Of a stretch of 64,000 nt of DNA, positions 22,641-32,420 are shown in pieces (position 1 is the stretch's first letter; each line of letters opens with the position of its first letter). Where the stretch lies: NCBI RefSeq assembly GCF_011745365.1, contig NW_024468910.1, forward strand, positions 3,872,068 through 3,936,067. Direction: 5' to 3'. A model generated the notes under the pieces. The model searched no databases. It worked only from the letters and a program-made list of their open reading frames with translations, and was not told the origin of the DNA. The translations under genes were made by a program, and so were the position numbers. This DNA is from Cryphonectria parasitica EP155 (taxonomy: Eukaryota > Ascomycota > Sordariomycetes > Diaporthales > Cryphonectriaceae).

Positions 22641-23267
22641 ATGGCGGCAACAACCACAGAAACGCCTGACACACCCATCCCTGCGCCCATCGTTTCCCTC
22701 TCCAGGGTCCTCATCCGGCCCTATCACCTCTCTGACTGCCCGGAGTCATCACGCCAAGCCAATGATCTAGAAATCGCGAGATGGATGCGCAACACCTTCC
22801 CCTCCCCTTACTCGCTAGCCGACGGCGAGTCCTTCATCACCAACATAGGCCTGAAGGCCACCAAGCCGTCCACGCGTACAGATCCGCCCACCAACGTCCT
22901 CATTAACTACGCCCTCTGCCGGCGCTCCGATGGCCACTTCATTGGCGGCATCGGACTCAAGCCGTTCGCGGACGTCGAGGCCCGCACCATGGAGATCGGC
23001 TACTGGCTTGGCAAGGAGCACCGGGGCCAGGGCTACATGACGGAGGCCTTGAAGGGGTTTGTGGCGTGGGCCTTTCAGACGTTTCCCGAGACGCTGAGGC
23101 TCGAGGCCAGTGCATTTGAGGGCAATGTGGGAAGTACCAAGGTGTTGGCGAAGGCTGGGTTCACGCAGGAGGGTGTGAGGAGGAAGGCAGTCTGGAAAAA
23201 TGGGAAGAGCCTGGATCAGATTTCTTTTGGCATGCTGAGAGAAGAGTGCTCTCAGTTGGCCGAATAG
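22641..23267 (+). CDS. GNAT-family N-acetyltransferase (RimJ/RimL type)
   Basis: 208 residues, single exon, ATG in a good context (CCACAAAAATGG). The protein has the GNAT (Acetyltransf_3) pattern: VLIRPYHLSDCPES at the start, IGGIGLKPFADVEARTMEIGYWLG as the central strands, then the acetyl-CoA pyrophosphate loop HRGQGYMTEA at about residues 130-139. These are followed by LRLEASAFEGNVGSTKVLAKAGF (shortened here: EGNVGSTKVLAKAGF) and a closing strand. In bacteria such proteins acetylate ribosomal proteins or antibiotics. Fungal members are mostly uncharacterised, so the substrate (protein N-terminus or small molecule) is unknown. It is transcribed away from ERV46 and towards TPC1. Confidence 0.9.
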   Translation: MAATTTETPDTPIPAPIVSLSRVLIRPYHLSDCPESSRQANDLEIARWMRNTFPSPYSLADGESFITNIGLKATKPSTRTDPPTNVLINYALCRRSDGHFIGGIGLKPFADVEARTMEIGYWLGKEHRGQGYMTEALKGFVAWAFQTFPETLRLEASAFEGNVGSTKVLAKAGFTQEGVRRKAVWKNGKSLDQISFGMLREECSQLAE

Positions 23268-23546
23268 AAAAGAGGAGAGGATTAAAGCTGACTATTCTCA
23301 TCACCCATCACGTCTCATGGTTGGGATAATCCCAATAATTCTTTCACACCTGACTTTCTTTCTCTACGCTCCCGAGAGGAGGGAGGGGGGTTTAATATTT
23401 ACACTCTCACATTACACACTTTGATCGCTATAACGTTCGAAGTCTAAGTAGTCATGCGGAACCTCATTGCTTGTCTTAAATTCTAAAATCTATGATGGTA
23501 GTGCGCAATGCCCGTGCGCTTTTTAACAACGCCATGTATGCATAAC

Positions 23547-24678
23547 TCACAAGACCTTTTTGTCGTTGTTTGTCCCCTCCAGGCTAATCAGCGCCTTGAG
23601 CACCCGCTCATAAGTCCAGACGGTGATGGCACTCGCCGGCGCCGCCTTGAAGAGACTGACCGTCAGGCCTCTGTACAGACCTCTCATGCCCTCTGTCCTC
23701 AGTATCGTTCGTATGGTCCCGACAGTCCCTAATCGGCTATAGTCGGGTATGTTTTTGTGCACGTATCTGCTCCTCGTCGGTCCTTGCACTTGGATTCTCT
23801 TGCGCACCGTATCCAGCGGGAACACGCCTGTTTTTGCAATGATGCTGGCCAGGGTCCCCGCCACCGCCTCGCCGCCGGCAAAAGGCAGGCTGAGCTGTGA
23901 CAGAGGGGTGCGCAATGCCTCGTACACGGAGAAGAAGGCCCCCATGAAGGGCACTATTTGGCTCAGCGCAGGGCTGAGACCCCGAAAGAAGCCCCTCGCG
24001 CCCTCGTCGCGCCGTATCGTCGCGATGGCGCGCCGCAGCGAGGTGTAGACCCTGTCATCATTGCCCTGCGCCGCGAAGCGCGTCCGGAGGAGGTCGAGCG
24101 GGTACGTGGCGGCAGTGCCGACCGCGCCAGCCGACGCACCGGCGATGAACGTCTCTGCGGCGCCGGGAATCTTGACGCCGTGCTGCTCCTGGAGGTGCTG
24201 AAGGAGCTGGGTCGTCGAGCGGTAGGTGGTGAACTGGATCGCCGAGTAGGAGATGTACATCAGCTCGGCGGGGACATTGCCCTTCCACAGGCCAGTGAGG
24301 CCCTCTGTCGCGAGGATGGTCTTTATGGTTGGGATGGTGCCTTTGTAGATGGGCCCGCCGCGAGCGTAGGGGTGGGAGAGCGGGTCCGAGAGGGAGTGGG
24401 ATTGCAGTTGGAGGCGAATCTTGACGACATCGAGGGGGGCAATGATGAAACTGGATCAAAATACGCCTTGTCAGAATAGCTTGGTCTTGATATCAGAAGG
24501 TGGCAGAATATGTGCATCAGAAGGGGATGGCTCACCGCGAGATCATGCCGGCCGTTGCTCCAGCCACGACAACCTGAAGCCGAGAACCCTGCCGCCAAAT
24601 TTTAGCACAATTTCATCGTCGCGAAAGTTGTTCCACGTAGTATACCTCATCTTTGAGCTGCTCTCCTTTGGGAGACAT
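23547..24678 (-). CDS. TPC1: Mitochondrial thiamine pyrophosphate carrier
   Basis: Mitochondrial carrier family protein in the inner membrane, bringing thiamine pyrophosphate into the matrix. Exons are 24646-24678, 24536-24588 and 23547-24450, giving 329 residues, within the usual 300-330. Introns of 57 and 85 bp are GTATAC...GGCAG and GTGAGC...TCCAG. The three carrier repeats have their signature PxDxx(K/R) motifs: [18 protein letters not shown] and FPLDTVRKR, each with a downstream G-x-(W/F/Y)-(K/R)-G-type motif (GLWKGN, GFFRGL, GLYRGL). The N-terminus [20 protein letters not shown] agrees with fungal TPC1 proteins and is found only by including the two small 5' exons. The TPC1 assignment rather than another carrier rests on overall sequence pattern. 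Confidence 0.9.
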
Positions 24679-27593
24679 GCACCTAAGTCAACACAATGTG
24701 TTTTGAGACCTTGGCAAATTCCGGCGCAAAGGCCAAGGGAGCGATGTTCTCGACGTCCTTTGGTCACGAAAGCAGATCAGGCTGTGGATAAAGAGAGGCG
24801 CAGAGTAGAGACGGCAGACAGTCTTTTGAAGCAATTATTCATGCCATGCTGTTTTATCAAAGACAGTAGTGACATGCGTAGCAATTCTCGAAAGAAGTGG
24901 TTGGGAACATCGATTGCTTTAGTCCCTTCAGGAGGAAGTCGTTGACCGAAAATCTTATCGCGGCTTATCGCGAGTGACATCAGTAGAATGCCTCACCCCT
25001 GCACCTGATCAACGCAATCCGAATACTACTGTGCAATGTACCGATGCTCATTGGGGACAAAAACAAGACCACATGTCATAGAGCAGCTGAAATATAATAC
25101 TCGGTTCTGTATTATCTAGTCGAAACAAAGTTCTTGGGTACTAAATATGAAATTGAAATCATGGCTACTTCTGACTATGAGTAGTTCTGCTTTCCAAGTC
25201 CCGGGCCCTCCAGCGCACCATTGTCATTCTCCCTGCCTGACCTACGATGTAGACACGTTGGTGAGAGGCGGTCGGAACTTTCTTATAACACGCACGACTC
25301 TGCAAAACGTAAGCCATTCTGTGAAAAGAAACATCCTTCTGCAAGAATATTCTATTGATAGCCTCAAGGACACATATTCCCAAGATGCCCAAAGAGAAGC
25401 CCTGACATGGAACTATTGTGGCTGGATGGCTCTACCCTTCCGAAGCCACTCTCCATCGAGTTCTCTGAGGCGACGTTTTTCGTCAAACCCTTTTAGGCAG
25501 GGTGTCTCGTGCATTGTCTGCTGTGTCGAACTATACAAAGCCGACGACTTGCGTCTTTCGATTTCCCTGGCAAGTCTGAGGGTTCACCAAAAGCCTGACT
25601 TCTGCTGAGGATCAAGCCTGAACACCTTGGCGGCCATATCCATCGCCACTCAAAAGCACCACCAACATCAGGTCTCCATGACCACTTCGAAGACGCCTTT
25701 GTCGTAGCTGAGTTTGATAGAGCCATGCCCTTTTCCAGTCTGTCAGCACCAGGAATTTTAAAATGAAAGCACTTGTCTCTCGACCATCCTCATATTGTAT
25801 TGATTCGCCCTTGAAGACAGCTCTCAGCAGTTCGTGTAACTCTCAGGTCGTCTGTCCTGGTGACAAATCCAGAATATAAGGCTGGCGACGTTTAGATTCG
25901 GGGCCGCCCGTGCTCCCAACTCGTTTACAATCTTTGAATACTCCTTTGATGATCCCTGGGGTCTGCAAAAGGAATGGCAAGGGCTGTCCAGTATAGATCA
26001 TAGAAAATGAATAGGCTTTTTAAGAGCTTATCCAAGAGACGGAGCAGGAACATGGTGAACACCACAGCAGTCCTGATGCTTTACTTAATTTCAAAGCTAT
26101 TATAGACATCAGCGTTGTGAAATGCTTGTCTTGTGGTTTCAATATCCGAGGGTGGCCGGCCCCAAGACTATAAATTAGTGCATTCATGATCTATCTGATA
26201 AGATGGGCATCTTCAAGGCCGTACGCAGTCTTTGGCTTGTCATCTCTCAGGTATTTTGGAAAGAGTCTCGTTACTGTGCTGCTTCATGTCAGAAAGATGA
26301 AGCTTATGCGAGTAATAGCCCTTTCATAATCAGCACTGAGTTCCTGTCGTAATTATTCATTCCTATCATTCTACATGGCAGACTTCCTGTGATACTTTTT
26401 CGCTTGCAAGTAAAGAGAACAGAAGGGATCTATCATAGGTGTCTAAATACGAACACTCAGTTTCATCTCCTGAGTAAGGCTAATATTGAGTCACATATCA
26501 TCAACAATTTGGGGTCTGCGTCAACCTTCACTATCAGCATGTCCCCTCGACAACCTATTGTCCATGTAATATTTTCTTTTAGGTTCGCTTATCAATAAGC
26601 GGGATTGTTTCAAGTCCGAATAATGGGTCCTTTAGGCCCGCAATGAGATCGCGGCCGAATCACGATGTTACGCATGTCTAACTTCATAACTGCACGTTGG
26701 TGCATGGGTTATGATCCATTCATCCACCAACGGACTACATAATAATAGTGATCTCGGAACTGGCCGGTGGGCCGCGTCAATCTAGGATGAACAATGTCGT
26801 TAAGGAAATTTCTTTCGTTTTCCAACAGCTCAAGCATCGACCAGCTTTTGTGTGCCTGCGCAAGTGATTCAAGTCGATACTGGCGATGTTGGGTTGGTGA
26901 GAAAGGCTCAACTTGGGACGTATGTCAGTCCACTCCACGTCAGTTATCGAGAAGCAGCAGTAGGAAGGAGAGGGTCACCAATCGAGAATTAGCACAGCGT
27001 CTTGGATTGTGGCAGCCCGACCAAATAAATTACAGCATGCAAGCCTAAATCCTATGCCACGGGAAGCTGGGCCGAATCATGACATTCACCTATTAACATA
27101 GCATATAATTACGACCAACTGTTCGGCTCTGGAACGGCCCGTATCATCGTCATCATCGTCATCACCATCACCCCCAAAGGCAGCTATTTCGGAACATACA
27201 AAGGGAATACAACTGGAAATGTCTGTGCAAACATTGATTCGATGCAGACGCGTGTCGGCACCCTTGCCCTTCTTTCCATGAAGAGTTGACAAGGGCCGGC
27301 CGCGCCGCCAGAGTTTGGTGGAGCCATGGCCGTGAAAGTCGGTCGAAAGGCTATGAAAGCAGGGTGTTGTTGAGTGTTTCCCTTCGTTCTTTGCGTGATT
27401 GGAGGATGGCCAGTAGGTCGCTTCTTCATACCAACAACGGCTTACCCAGGTCGGGAACGGCATGAGGTTGCATATGAGGTCGAAAACATGATTCCTATCC
27501 TTATTATTAGAGGTAAAGTAACGAGGCTGAGCAAGTATGGTAGGAAGTCAAGCAACCAAGTTAACATTCTGCATGGGCAAAATTAAAGACATG
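24679..27593. other. Intergenic region, AT-rich, possible decayed coding sequence
   Basis: No intact gene. On the minus strand between about 25250 and 25730 one frame reads coding-like but is broken by several stops (pieces such as SIKLSYDKGVFEVVMET and ALYSSTQQTMHETPCLKGF). I do not recognise it. From about 25750 to 27100 the sequence is AT-richer with no open structure, as in old decayed repeats. Confidence 0.45.
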
Positions 27594-27601
27594 TATATAA
27601 A
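27594..27601 (+). promoter_or_regulatory. Candidate TATA box of the small secreted protein gene
   Basis: TATATAAA about 195 bp upstream of the ATG at 27795. A pyrimidine-rich, CAACA-rich leader typical of strongly expressed fungal genes lies between them. Confidence 0.45.
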
Positions 27602-27794
27602 GCGTCCTCTGAGCTTCTTGTCCAAGTCTTTCTCGTCTGCATCATCGTCAACATTCTCAACAACAACCAACTAATTTACAATCCGCAATCAGTATCAGAC
27701 CGCACATAAACAAATACTTTTACCCACCAACGTCAGCATCAGTTCCTCGCATCATCGTCTCTTTACACCGCCGTAACACAAAATCATATTCAAA

Positions 27795-28222
27795 ATGTTT
27801 GGCAAGACTCTCGTCGTCCTTGCCCTCGGCGCCCTCGCCGCTGCTTCTCCCGCTGCCGTCGACACTCGCGGCGAGAATGAGGGCCAGGTCGAGGTTTACA
27901 CCGGCACGACCTGCCAGGGCGGAGTGGTACAGACCTTCAACTGGCAGGGTAGCGGCACCACATCTCAGTGCTGGCCTGTCACCGACATTGGCTCTTACAT
28001 CTCCATCAACAAGTATGCCTTTTCCTCTGCCTTCTCCCCCCGTCCCCCCCCCCCCCCCACCATCCAGACTTCAACGTTTCTCTGGCGCATATGCTAAGAC
28101 CTCTTGATAGCGGCTGTACCGCCAAGCTGTGGGCCAACAGCGACTGCACTGGCAAGTCGTACAAGGTCAGCAACAACGACTGCAATAGTCTGGAGTTCTC
28201 TGCCGTCTCGATCAAGTGCTAG
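27795..28222 (+). CDS. Small secreted six-cysteine protein
   Basis: 109 residues from exons 27795-28012 and 28111-28222; the intron is GTATGC...GATAG, 98 bp, with a C run inside it. Residues 1-18 are a signal peptide (TLVVLALGALAAASPAA). The mature chain has exactly six Cys, in TTCQGG, SQCWPV, NNGCTAKL, SDCTGK, NDCNSL and the final SIKC, so three disulfides are possible. No known catalytic domain is seen. The size, secretion and cysteine content are those of fungal effector-like or surface proteins, but that is only a class resemblance. Splicing restores SINNGCTAK. The strong TATA box and long A-rich leader suggest high or regulated expression. Confidence 0.82.
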
Positions 28223-30223
28223 GTCAAGAGCACATGAAAGTACACGATTGGTCAGCACTGGGAATATGGGAAATCGGGTAAAGGAGTTCTGCGGTGAAGG
28301 GAATGGAAATGTGTGGTGTTTGGTTTTTTCCCAATAGGGAGGCGTTCGGGATACGAGTGAGCAGCCTGGATGCCGCTCCGGAGGTACTTTTGGTACCGGC
28401 TATGGTCCGTTCACATCAATACTACTACATTGGTTTTGGCTATGACATGGGCATCTCCTCTACTGCGCCCTCTTCTGCTCTCAAGGGTCGTTGCCGAGTT
28501 CCAGGAGCCGTTGGGCCTGACACTTTCAAACATACCTAAGCTTCCGGATGGGCATTCTGCAATTTGCCGGTCATGATAGGTACACCTGCTATGATTTGTT
28601 GATTTCAGCACCGTGTCATGCAGGAATATTATTCAAAGGCATTGCAATAATGGGGACATCAAAATAAAGCCCGAGGATCTCTGTTAGGAATGAACGCTGA
28701 ATATCATCTATTAGATAAGCTTCGGTGAGATATGCACGACGAACATCTCCCGCTGAGCCACATTATCGGGTACGCAGTTGCCCAATTCGTGGTCATCGCA
28801 TTTCCGAAGATTTTTTCGAGAGCCTCTCGAACCGCCGGGAGCCGGCTGCAGTGTCACCCTACCTCGCCCTCCCAGAAGGAGGGTCAGTAACACAGGTTAT
28901 TCGGCAGTGCGCCGAGCAGAGTGACCATCATGAGCTCGCGGACCCCGCAGGAACACACGACTCTTGCTTTTCTTTCTTCGCAAAGCCGCCGGGTCATCTT
29001 CTCGAACGATCTGGGTCCCAAGGCCACCTGCCTTTTGGAGGAAGACCCAAGGGGCGGATCAGCCAAGCTCGACTGGTTCTGGTTGCATCGCAGGTCACCA
29101 TCGCATTATTACTGCTTTGGGATACGGACAAGGATTTCTTCAGTGGCTGACTGATGCAAAACAACGAGGGCGCTGTGTCCTGGAGATCCCATCTTAGGGA
29201 TCCTTTCATTTTTAAAACCCAGGATATGTGCGCGCGCGGTGTGTTCGGATCGTAACGCATCGTTTAAGTTTCAACAATCCAGTCGGATAGATAGATGTCT
29301 CGAGAGGCAGCCTGGTCGACGGATTCCCGGGCTTGAAAAGGGGGCCCAGGAAAGTCACCGAGTAGACCTGTCCTCCGGCCACAGCCTCCAAATGATAGCG
29401 AGAGGAACGTCCGTGCTGGCCGTGGGGCACAGGAGGGCCGTCTTGATATCCCTCACCATCTAAGCATACATAGTATGTCTTCGGTGCCGCACAAGTGGGA
29501 ATTCGGGTTTCGTGAGGTTGAGGAAAAGTGGACAAAATCTCGGGGGATAATCCATCAGCCTCCTCCTTCGACGTTCATCAAGGAGTTGACAAAGCAGAGG
29601 TACCATAGTGCGGTGGCAGGTGCTACGGTACTAGCGTAGCGGGGGGTATCCTACAGGGATAGCCCCCCTGCTACCCGCTAGTTCCATCTGTCCGAGCCAA
29701 TTGAACGATAGAAGTATCCAATGTGGAACATTTACAGCATGGATAGATGAGGTCAGGGCCTGGGGGCCAGGGCGAGAACTCCCATAGCATGTTGTCCTAG
29801 GGTTACAAGCGCATCTGATGCAGTGCCTTCTTCCATTTCTCCGTCGCAGCCCAGGCTGCGAGTTTGAGGCTACCCAGTGGTTGACTTAACCGTATCGCTT
29901 GACACACTTCATGAGCTCGTGATACTCGCCCTTACCTTACCTTCTTTTTCTCTCTCTTCTCCCTCTCTTTTCTTCTTGCTGCCTTCATCCTTCTCAGTCG
30001 AACTATACAAGTCGTTCTCTTGTTCTTGACCTGAGTCGAGACGAGGAATTTTCTGGTATTTCATTCTGTCTTGTCATCACTGGCATGTGACAACTTGCAC
30101 TGGCACATAACACTCGAGCAGCCAAACCCCAAGCAAGCCTGCTTTCCTTCCTTCTTCCTACCTCAAGTACGAAGGCTACCAAAAGCCCTGAGACGACAAC
30201 AACCCCATAACAACAGCGACAAA
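28223..30223. other. Intergenic region with a perfect-loop inverted repeat
   Basis: 2 kb without a supportable gene. A strong inverted repeat is listed separately (29627-29685). Open frames at 28725-29150 (+) and 29212-29535 (-) have no recognisable domains. A pyrimidine tract at 29936-29985 precedes the next gene. Confidence 0.5.
29627..29685. repeat. Inverted repeat (stem-loop), arms about 25-29 bp, 5-bp loop
   Basis: The left arm 29627-29651 and right arm 29657-29685 are reverse complements apart from one mismatch and small bulges. Both contain CTAGCG, TAGC, a run of six G (or C) and GGATA/TATCC. Nothing beside it resembles a gene. It could be a structured RNA, a cruciform site or a remnant of a small palindromic element. 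Confidence 0.6.
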
Positions 30224-31483
30224 ATGTCCTCTACTATCTGGCCGCCCAACTTAAGGGACATCCTCACGCCCCTCCTCCCCTCCCTACCTACAGCTTCCCT
30301 TTCCTCGCAGCCCGCACCCGCCATCCTCCGCCTCCTATCGCCCATCCTGCGCCAGCGCGTGCAGCTCCTCTCCTCGACAAGCAACGAGCCATGGCTGCGG
30401 CTCCTGACCTACGACAAGGGCGCCGAGTCGCGCCTGGCCGAGGTAGCTCGGAGCGACCGCCTCGAGCCGCACCCCGTTTCGGGCGAGGTCGAGGTCGACT
30501 GGGAATACGACGCGCGGACGCAGTACAGGCGGCTAGACGAGGAGACGCTGCAGGCCCTGGTCGTGATGGAGGAATTTGACCTGCTGTTCAGGCTTGTCTG
30601 GTGCGTCAACGACGAGGCTGGCGGCGGTGACGGCTGGAGGGTTGGTGAGGTCAGCGTGCCGGAGAAGTCGAGCCCGTTTGCCTCTTTCCAGGGGCAGCCG
30701 AGCATCCCCGAGGCGGAGAGGGCGTTTCAGGAGAGAGGATCCAATACAGACAAGATATCTACACTGCAGGCGCCCAACACGGATGCCCACCCTGCACCGC
30801 AAATCGCAGAAGGCAGCAGCAACAAGAATAACAGCTACGACGACGACGATGATGATGACGATGACTACTGGGCTCGATACGACGCCACACCGGCACGAAC
30901 ACCACAGGTCGGGCGGTCTCCTGCGCCTGTCTCATCAGGTCAGCAGTATCAGCCGGAAGCGACCCGCAAGAGTGTCCCAGACGATGAGGAGGACGACGCA
31001 TATTACTCTCAGTACGACAGCGTGCAGCCTGCAATGGACAGCCACGATCCAGACGAGGCCCACATGGCAGAACAGCACAGGGTCTCGACCGCCGCCCCCG
31101 CACCGCCGCTTGGCCTCCAGCACCCCGCCGACCACTCCTCAGGTTCGGCCGCAGGCGGCGAGGAGACAGACGGGTCCAATGGCGGATGGACGCTCGCCCC
31201 CACGCCCAGCGCCCGTTCGCAGGAGGATGAGGAGCGCACGGCGGCACTCGCACACCCGCGTCCCGCATCCAGTGCTAGCTCCAAGGGGAGCGATACTGTG
31301 CTCAAGCTGGAGCAGGAAGCCGGGCGGCAGGAGCAGAACGAGTTTGGCGTCAAGCAGCACGTGTCGAGGAGCATCCGAAGCCTGTTCCTACTGTCACGGA
31401 CGGCGGGCATCGACCGTGACGAGTTTGAGCGGATGGTGAAGACGGAGCTGGATGTATTGGGTATGGTCGAGAATGATATGTAG
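30224..31483 (+). CDS. Acidic, partly disordered fungal protein of unknown function
   Basis: 419 residues, single exon. The frame is open further upstream, but the ATG at 30224 (context CAAAATGTCC) begins the conserved-looking part MSSTIWPPNLRDILTPLLP. The N-terminal 140 residues look folded (ILRLLSPILRQRVQLLSS, EPWLRLLTYD, VVMEEFDLLFRLVWCVND). The middle is disordered with a nine-Asp run before DYWARYD and a second similar site DAYYSQYDSV. The C-terminal 55 residues are probably helical (FGVKQHVSRSIRSLFLLSRT, DEFERMVKTELDVLG). This layout recurs in filamentous ascomycetes as far as I can recall, but I know no function. Its gene precedes the helicase in the same orientation with a 0.9-kb gap. 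Confidence 0.75.
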   Translation: MSSTIWPPNLRDILTPLLPSLPTASLSSQPAPAILRLLSPILRQRVQLLSSTSNEPWLRLLTYDKGAESRLAEVARSDRLEPHPVSGEVEVDWEYDARTQYRRLDEETLQALVVMEEFDLLFRLVWCVNDEAGGGDGWRVGEVSVPEKSSPFASFQGQPSIPEAERAFQERGSNTDKISTLQAPNTDAHPAPQIAEGSSNKNNSYDDDDDDDDDYWARYDATPARTPQVGRSPAPVSSGQQYQPEATRKSVPDDEEDDAYYSQYDSVQPAMDSHDPDEAHMAEQHRVSTAAPAPPLGLQHPADHSSGSAAGGEETDGSNGGWTLAPTPSARSQEDEERTAALAHPRPASSASSKGSDTVLKLEQEAGRQEQNEFGVKQHVSRSIRSLFLLSRTAGIDRDEFERMVKTELDVLGMVENDM

Positions 31484-32420
31484 CTCGGTCACTCGACCGG
31501 ATTGTGGTTGTTTGATTGAGCATAAGTTGTGTAGATGTTTCTTGGTTCCCTCATCTCTGCATTGTCAAGAGGCTTTAGCGATTCATCAGTCTGTTTCGGT
31601 GTAGCGGACATTGGCTATCATGGCGCCTGGTCGGAGCATTGCTGGGTTCATGACGCGGTATATGTTTTTATTTCTTTTGTATCTTGTTTTGTCTTTCCCT
31701 TGGAGATATCATGGACGGACATTGGATGACTACATCGTTCATAGTTTTGCAGTTGCGCAGTTCAGTCAAATTACGTATGTGAAAAGAAAAGAAAAAAAAA
31801 GAAAATCTTTTAAAATATTAGCGAGTCGAGCAAGCTGCAGTGATTTACATTGTATAGCAGCTTGATCAATTCTCCGAAGAGGCAATACCGTGGAGGGGCC
31901 AGCGTATTTGGACTAGAAAAGAGGCGCCGAGTTGCGTCATCTTACAAGCCTGGCGATGCCACTTTAACCTTATGTTTGTTTGCCTTTCATCTTATACAGG
32001 AAACTATGTTGGAATTTGGTCAAGGGAGGCTTCTCATATCTCAGATTCGCCAACTATAATTCTACGCAAAATTTGTGTGACTGTAATTGTGTACATGTGG
32101 TGCACCCTTGGTAGATTGTACTTCTTGTCAAGCTTGTCATGAACCAAACTACCCCTCTATTTTTCTTCTTTTTTTTTTTTGCCCAGGCTTGCTTCAGTAT
32201 CCTCGCTACGCACACACGCATTGCACACATCAAGATTGTGAACTTGACTCACTCACTTACACAATTCATGACAACAACCACTGAGGACTAACATACCTCC
32301 TTCATGGCACTGAATTAACCTTTCTAGACTGGTTCATTCGGCGACACTTTCACAAGTTCTTTTTTTTCTCCAGCCGACTTCAGACGCAAACACCCCGGCT
32401 ACTTCCTCATCAAAGAAACG
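31484..32420. other. Spacer between the acidic protein and helicase genes
   Basis: 3' flank of one gene and promoter or leader of the next. A T run lies near 32169-32181. No gene seen. Confidence 0.6.

Noticed and set aside
29212..29535. 107-codon minus frame
   Set aside because: No ATG at its start and no recognised family, although the composition looks protein-like.
30576..31439. 287-codon plus-strand frame
   Set aside because: Out-of-frame shadow of the acidic protein gene; Arg/Thr/Ser-rich without domain.
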